Shown in pieces: positions 14,217-16,038 of a stretch of DNA of 16,038 nucleotides. Both the position numbers and the translations under genes were made by a program. The stretch comes from an uncultured archaeon. Its GTDB lineage: Archaea > Nanobdellota > Nanobdellia > Pacearchaeales > GW2011-AR1. Numbering within the stretch: the first letter of the stretch is position 1; the number at the start of each line of letters is the position of its first letter. Below the pieces are notes generated by a model. That model ran no database searches. It was not told where the DNA came from and saw only the letters and a list, made by a program, of their open reading frames with translations. The stretch lies in NCBI GenBank assembly GCA_903873955.1, contig CAIQQL010000002.1, positions 1-16,038 on the forward strand, given 5' to 3'.

Positions 14217-16038
14217 ATGGAAAAAAAAGGTGAGGCTTCTGCGACTTCTGCCGAAGAAAAATCTCGTTGTTTTATTAAATGGTTTTCTGAACTTTCTAAA
14301 AAGGACATCGCTATTGCTGGCACTAAAGGCGTAAGTCTTGCAGAGATGTATAACCGTAAGTTTCCTGTTCCGCCTGGATTTATCATCACCACTCAAGCTT
14401 ATGACTATTTCCTTGATCAGACTGGGCTAAAACCCAAGATTTTTGATATCTTGACCCCCGTAGATATTGAGGACACAGGAGAACTTGAGGGGGCCTGTAA
14501 TCGGGCTATTGCGTTAATCACTCAAGTAGAGCTTCCTGATGACTTGAAAGAAGAGATTCTGGATGCTTATGAAATTCTTGATGATCGTAAGCAAATATTA
14601 CAGAATGCGAGCCCGCAAGCTCAGGAGATCATGCGGAATTCTTATGAACCTCCCTATGTAGCAGTACGCGGTTTTCCTCAAGTGCATGCTGATAAACTCC
14701 TCTTGCCACCAGGAACGACCCCTGGTCCTGCTACCAATGAAAACCTCTCTGAAGCAAGTTTTGCAGGGCAACAGGAGTCTTTTCTTAATGTCAAAGGAGA
14801 AGGATCTTTATTAGATTATATCAAGCGATGTTTTGCTTCTCTTTTTACCTCGCGTGCTGTGTATTATCGTATGAAAAACGGTCTCTCCCTCTATGATATC
14901 TCTAACACAGTCATCGTACAAAAAATGGTCAATGCAGACAAATCAGGCGTATTATTCACTCGTAATCCTTTAGCCGATGATGGGCATATTGTCATTGAAG
15001 CGGTCTGGGGTTTAGGCGAAGGAATATCTTCGGGATCGATCGTTCCTGACCATTATGAGATTGACAAGGACCTTATTAACTTTCAGATCTTGCTCACCAG
15101 GATTGCAGATAAGAAAGTTGCGGTTGCTCGCGACTCTTCGGGCACCAATAATATCGTGCCTTTGACCGAGCAGCGAAGCAAACAACAGGTCCTCACTAAC
15201 TATGAAATCAAGATCCTTGCGCAGTATGGAAAAAGCTTGGAAGAACATTTTGGCAAACCTCAAGACATAGAGTTTGCTATTGAGGGACAGGATATCTTCC
15301 TTGTGCAATCGCGTCCAATCTCAACAGATATTTCACATAATGACCAGCCAGAGATTGAAGGGGAACCTGTCTTAATTGGTCTTGCTGCCTCTCCAGGCGT
15401 CTCTAGCGGTCCAGTAAAGATAATCCATGATTCAAAAGATTATGAACATGTTAACAAAGGAGATGTCCTTGTCGCAGAGGTCATGAACCCGGAGATGGTC
15501 GTAGTCATGGGACGTGCCGCAGCAATTATCACTGAGGAGGGAGGTTCCATGTCTTATGCATCAACTATCTCGCGTGAAATGGGGATTCCCGTAGTTGTCG
15601 GTGTCCCGGAAGCGACACATACTCTTAAGGAGGGGCAATTGGTTACTGTTGAGGGTTATACCGGGAAGGTTTTCGATGGGAAAAATGAATCCAAACTTGC
15701 CGAGATTCCTGTCATCGTCCCAACAAAAACAAAGATAAAAATTGTCATTGATTCTCCTGCGATGGTAGAACGTGCTGCTAAAACCGGAGTCACCTCTGTG
15801 GGTCTTGTCCGTCTTGAGGGAATTATCGCAGAAGGGGGTAAACATCCTCTTTATTTTGTAAAGAACAACAAAACAGAGGAATATGCAGATCTGCTCTTTC
15901 AGGGACTTCAGGTTATGGCTGGACCTTTTGAGGCAGTCTGGATTAGGGTCTCTGACCTTCGCAGTGACCTCTATAAAAACTTAGAAGGTGCACATAAACA
16001 GATTGAGTCTAACCCCTTGCTAGGCAATTATGGAATAA
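14217..16038 (+). CDS. PEP synthase-like (pyruvate, water dikinase family) protein with substituted catalytic motifs, partial
   Basis: Codons 1-607 are open and the gene runs off the right edge. The family layout is clear. The ATP-grasp N-terminus has WFSELSKKDIAIAG and FPVPPGFIITT. SEASFAGQQESFLNVKGEG starts at 178, AVWGLGEG is at 262-269, and LVQSRPI is at 362-368. The phosphohistidine swivelling domain is at about 385-485, and the PEP/pyruvate barrel starts with GLVRLEG (529-535) and IRVSDLR (576-582). Key departures are three. The T-[CS]-H-A motif reads MSYA, so Tyr447 replaces the phospho-accepting His. About 18 extra residues sit between Arg151 and the Ala-Thr of the RSSAT motif. NPxLGxRG reads NPLLGNYG (599-606). 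Ordinary PEP synthase makes PEP from pyruvate and ATP through the phospho-His, so this protein is probably inactive in that reaction or has a changed role. A standard ppsA symbol is therefore withheld. Confidence 0.9.
   Translation, partial: MEKKGEASATSAEEKSRCFIKWFSELSKKDIAIAGTKGVSLAEMYNRKFPVPPGFIITTQAYDYFLDQTGLKPKIFDILTPVDIEDTGELEGACNRAIALITQVELPDDLKEEILDAYEILDDRKQILQNASPQAQEIMRNSYEPPYVAVRGFPQVHADKLLLPPGTTPGPATNENLSEASFAGQQESFLNVKGEGSLLDYIKRCFASLFTSRAVYYRMKNGLSLYDISNTVIVQKMVNADKSGVLFTRNPLADDGHIVIEAVWGLGEGISSGSIVPDHYEIDKDLINFQILLTRIADKKVAVARDSSGTNNIVPLTEQRSKQQVLTNYEIKILAQYGKSLEEHFGKPQDIEFAIEGQDIFLVQSRPISTDISHNDQPEIEGEPVLIGLAASPGVSSGPVKIIHDSKDYEHVNKGDVLVAEVMNPEMVVVMGRAAAIITEEGGSMSYASTISREMGIPVVVGVPEATHTLKEGQLVTVEGYTGKVFDGKNESKLAEIPVIVPTKTKIKIVIDSPAMVERAAKTGVTSVGLVRLEGIIAEGGKHPLYFVKNNKTEEYADLLFQGLQVMAGPFEAVWIRVSDLRSDLYKNLEGAHKQIESNPLLGNYGI

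Noticed and set aside
16036..16038. TAA at the very end of the window as the stop of the PEP-synthase-like gene
   Set aside because: It is out of frame; the in-frame codons are GGA ATA followed by one leftover base. The protein is also cut in mid-barrel, so the gene continues beyond the window.
14217..16038. Canonical, active ppsA
   Set aside because: The phospho-His, the RSSAT motif and the NPxLGxRG motif are all altered, so naming it as a working PEP synthase would be misleading.
1..16038. CRISPR array, insertion sequence, prophage or integration site at the tRNA genes
   Set aside because: No regularly spaced repeats, transposase or integrase motifs, or duplicated tRNA ends were seen in the window.

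Overview
The window reads as a chromosomal segment of an archaeon, most likely of the DPANN group (Woesearchaeota/Pacearchaeota-like). The archaeal assignment rests on a group II chaperonin (thermosome) subunit, the archaeal/eukaryotic ribosomal protein eL33 (L35Ae), an archaeal L10e-type uL16, two tRNA genes without an encoded CCA, and TATA-box promoters. The narrower DPANN placement is inference. It comes from the style of the surface proteins: a short lysine-glycine-glutamine leader before a transmembrane helix, cysteine-rich ectodomains, and a large membrane protein with many cysteines.

Layout, left to right. At 1-844 (minus) is the N-terminal 281 residues of a MscS-family mechanosensitive channel; its C-terminus lies outside the window. 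A 48-residue, 56% acidic miniprotein follows (980-1126), then the thermosome subunit (1202-2806). At 2902-3509 are tRNA-Gly(GCC) on minus, a small cysteine-rich zinc-ribbon protein and tRNA-Val(UAC) on plus. The tRNA-Val gene ends directly against the stop of a minus-strand polytopic membrane protein (3510-4202). At 4316-6082 is a large protein built around a Pol-beta-type nucleotidyltransferase domain. The ribosomal operon eL33-uL16 occupies 6149-6979.

The right half (6989-14185) is a cell-envelope cluster. It holds a minus-strand single-pass protein with a cysteine-rich ectodomain ending in three C-x11-C modules, then three tightly coupled plus-strand genes (8214-13526): a six-helix membrane protein, a pilin-leader-like surface protein and a 784-residue cysteine-rich membrane protein. 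A two-helix membrane protein follows at 13562-14185. I cannot name these genes; the spacing suggests that the middle three work together in the envelope.

The window ends inside a PEP synthase (pyruvate, water dikinase)-like gene that starts at 14217. All 607 visible codons are open, but the catalytic phospho-histidine position is Tyr447, the ATP-grasp arginine motif is interrupted by about 18 extra residues, and the NPxLGxRG motif reads NPLLGNYG. This looks like a catalytically altered paralogue or pseudoenzyme. It shares an identical 10-base promoter element, at an identical distance from the start codon, with the preceding membrane-protein gene.

Regulation visible in the sequence is consistent. 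Most first genes have a TATA-like box centred about 24-29 bases before the start codon, which implies leaderless transcripts. Shine-Dalgarno-like GGAG sequences are visible only before genes inside operons (uL16 and the 784-residue protein). No intergenic gap exceeds about 140 bases, and I saw no CRISPR array, insertion sequence or long repeat.
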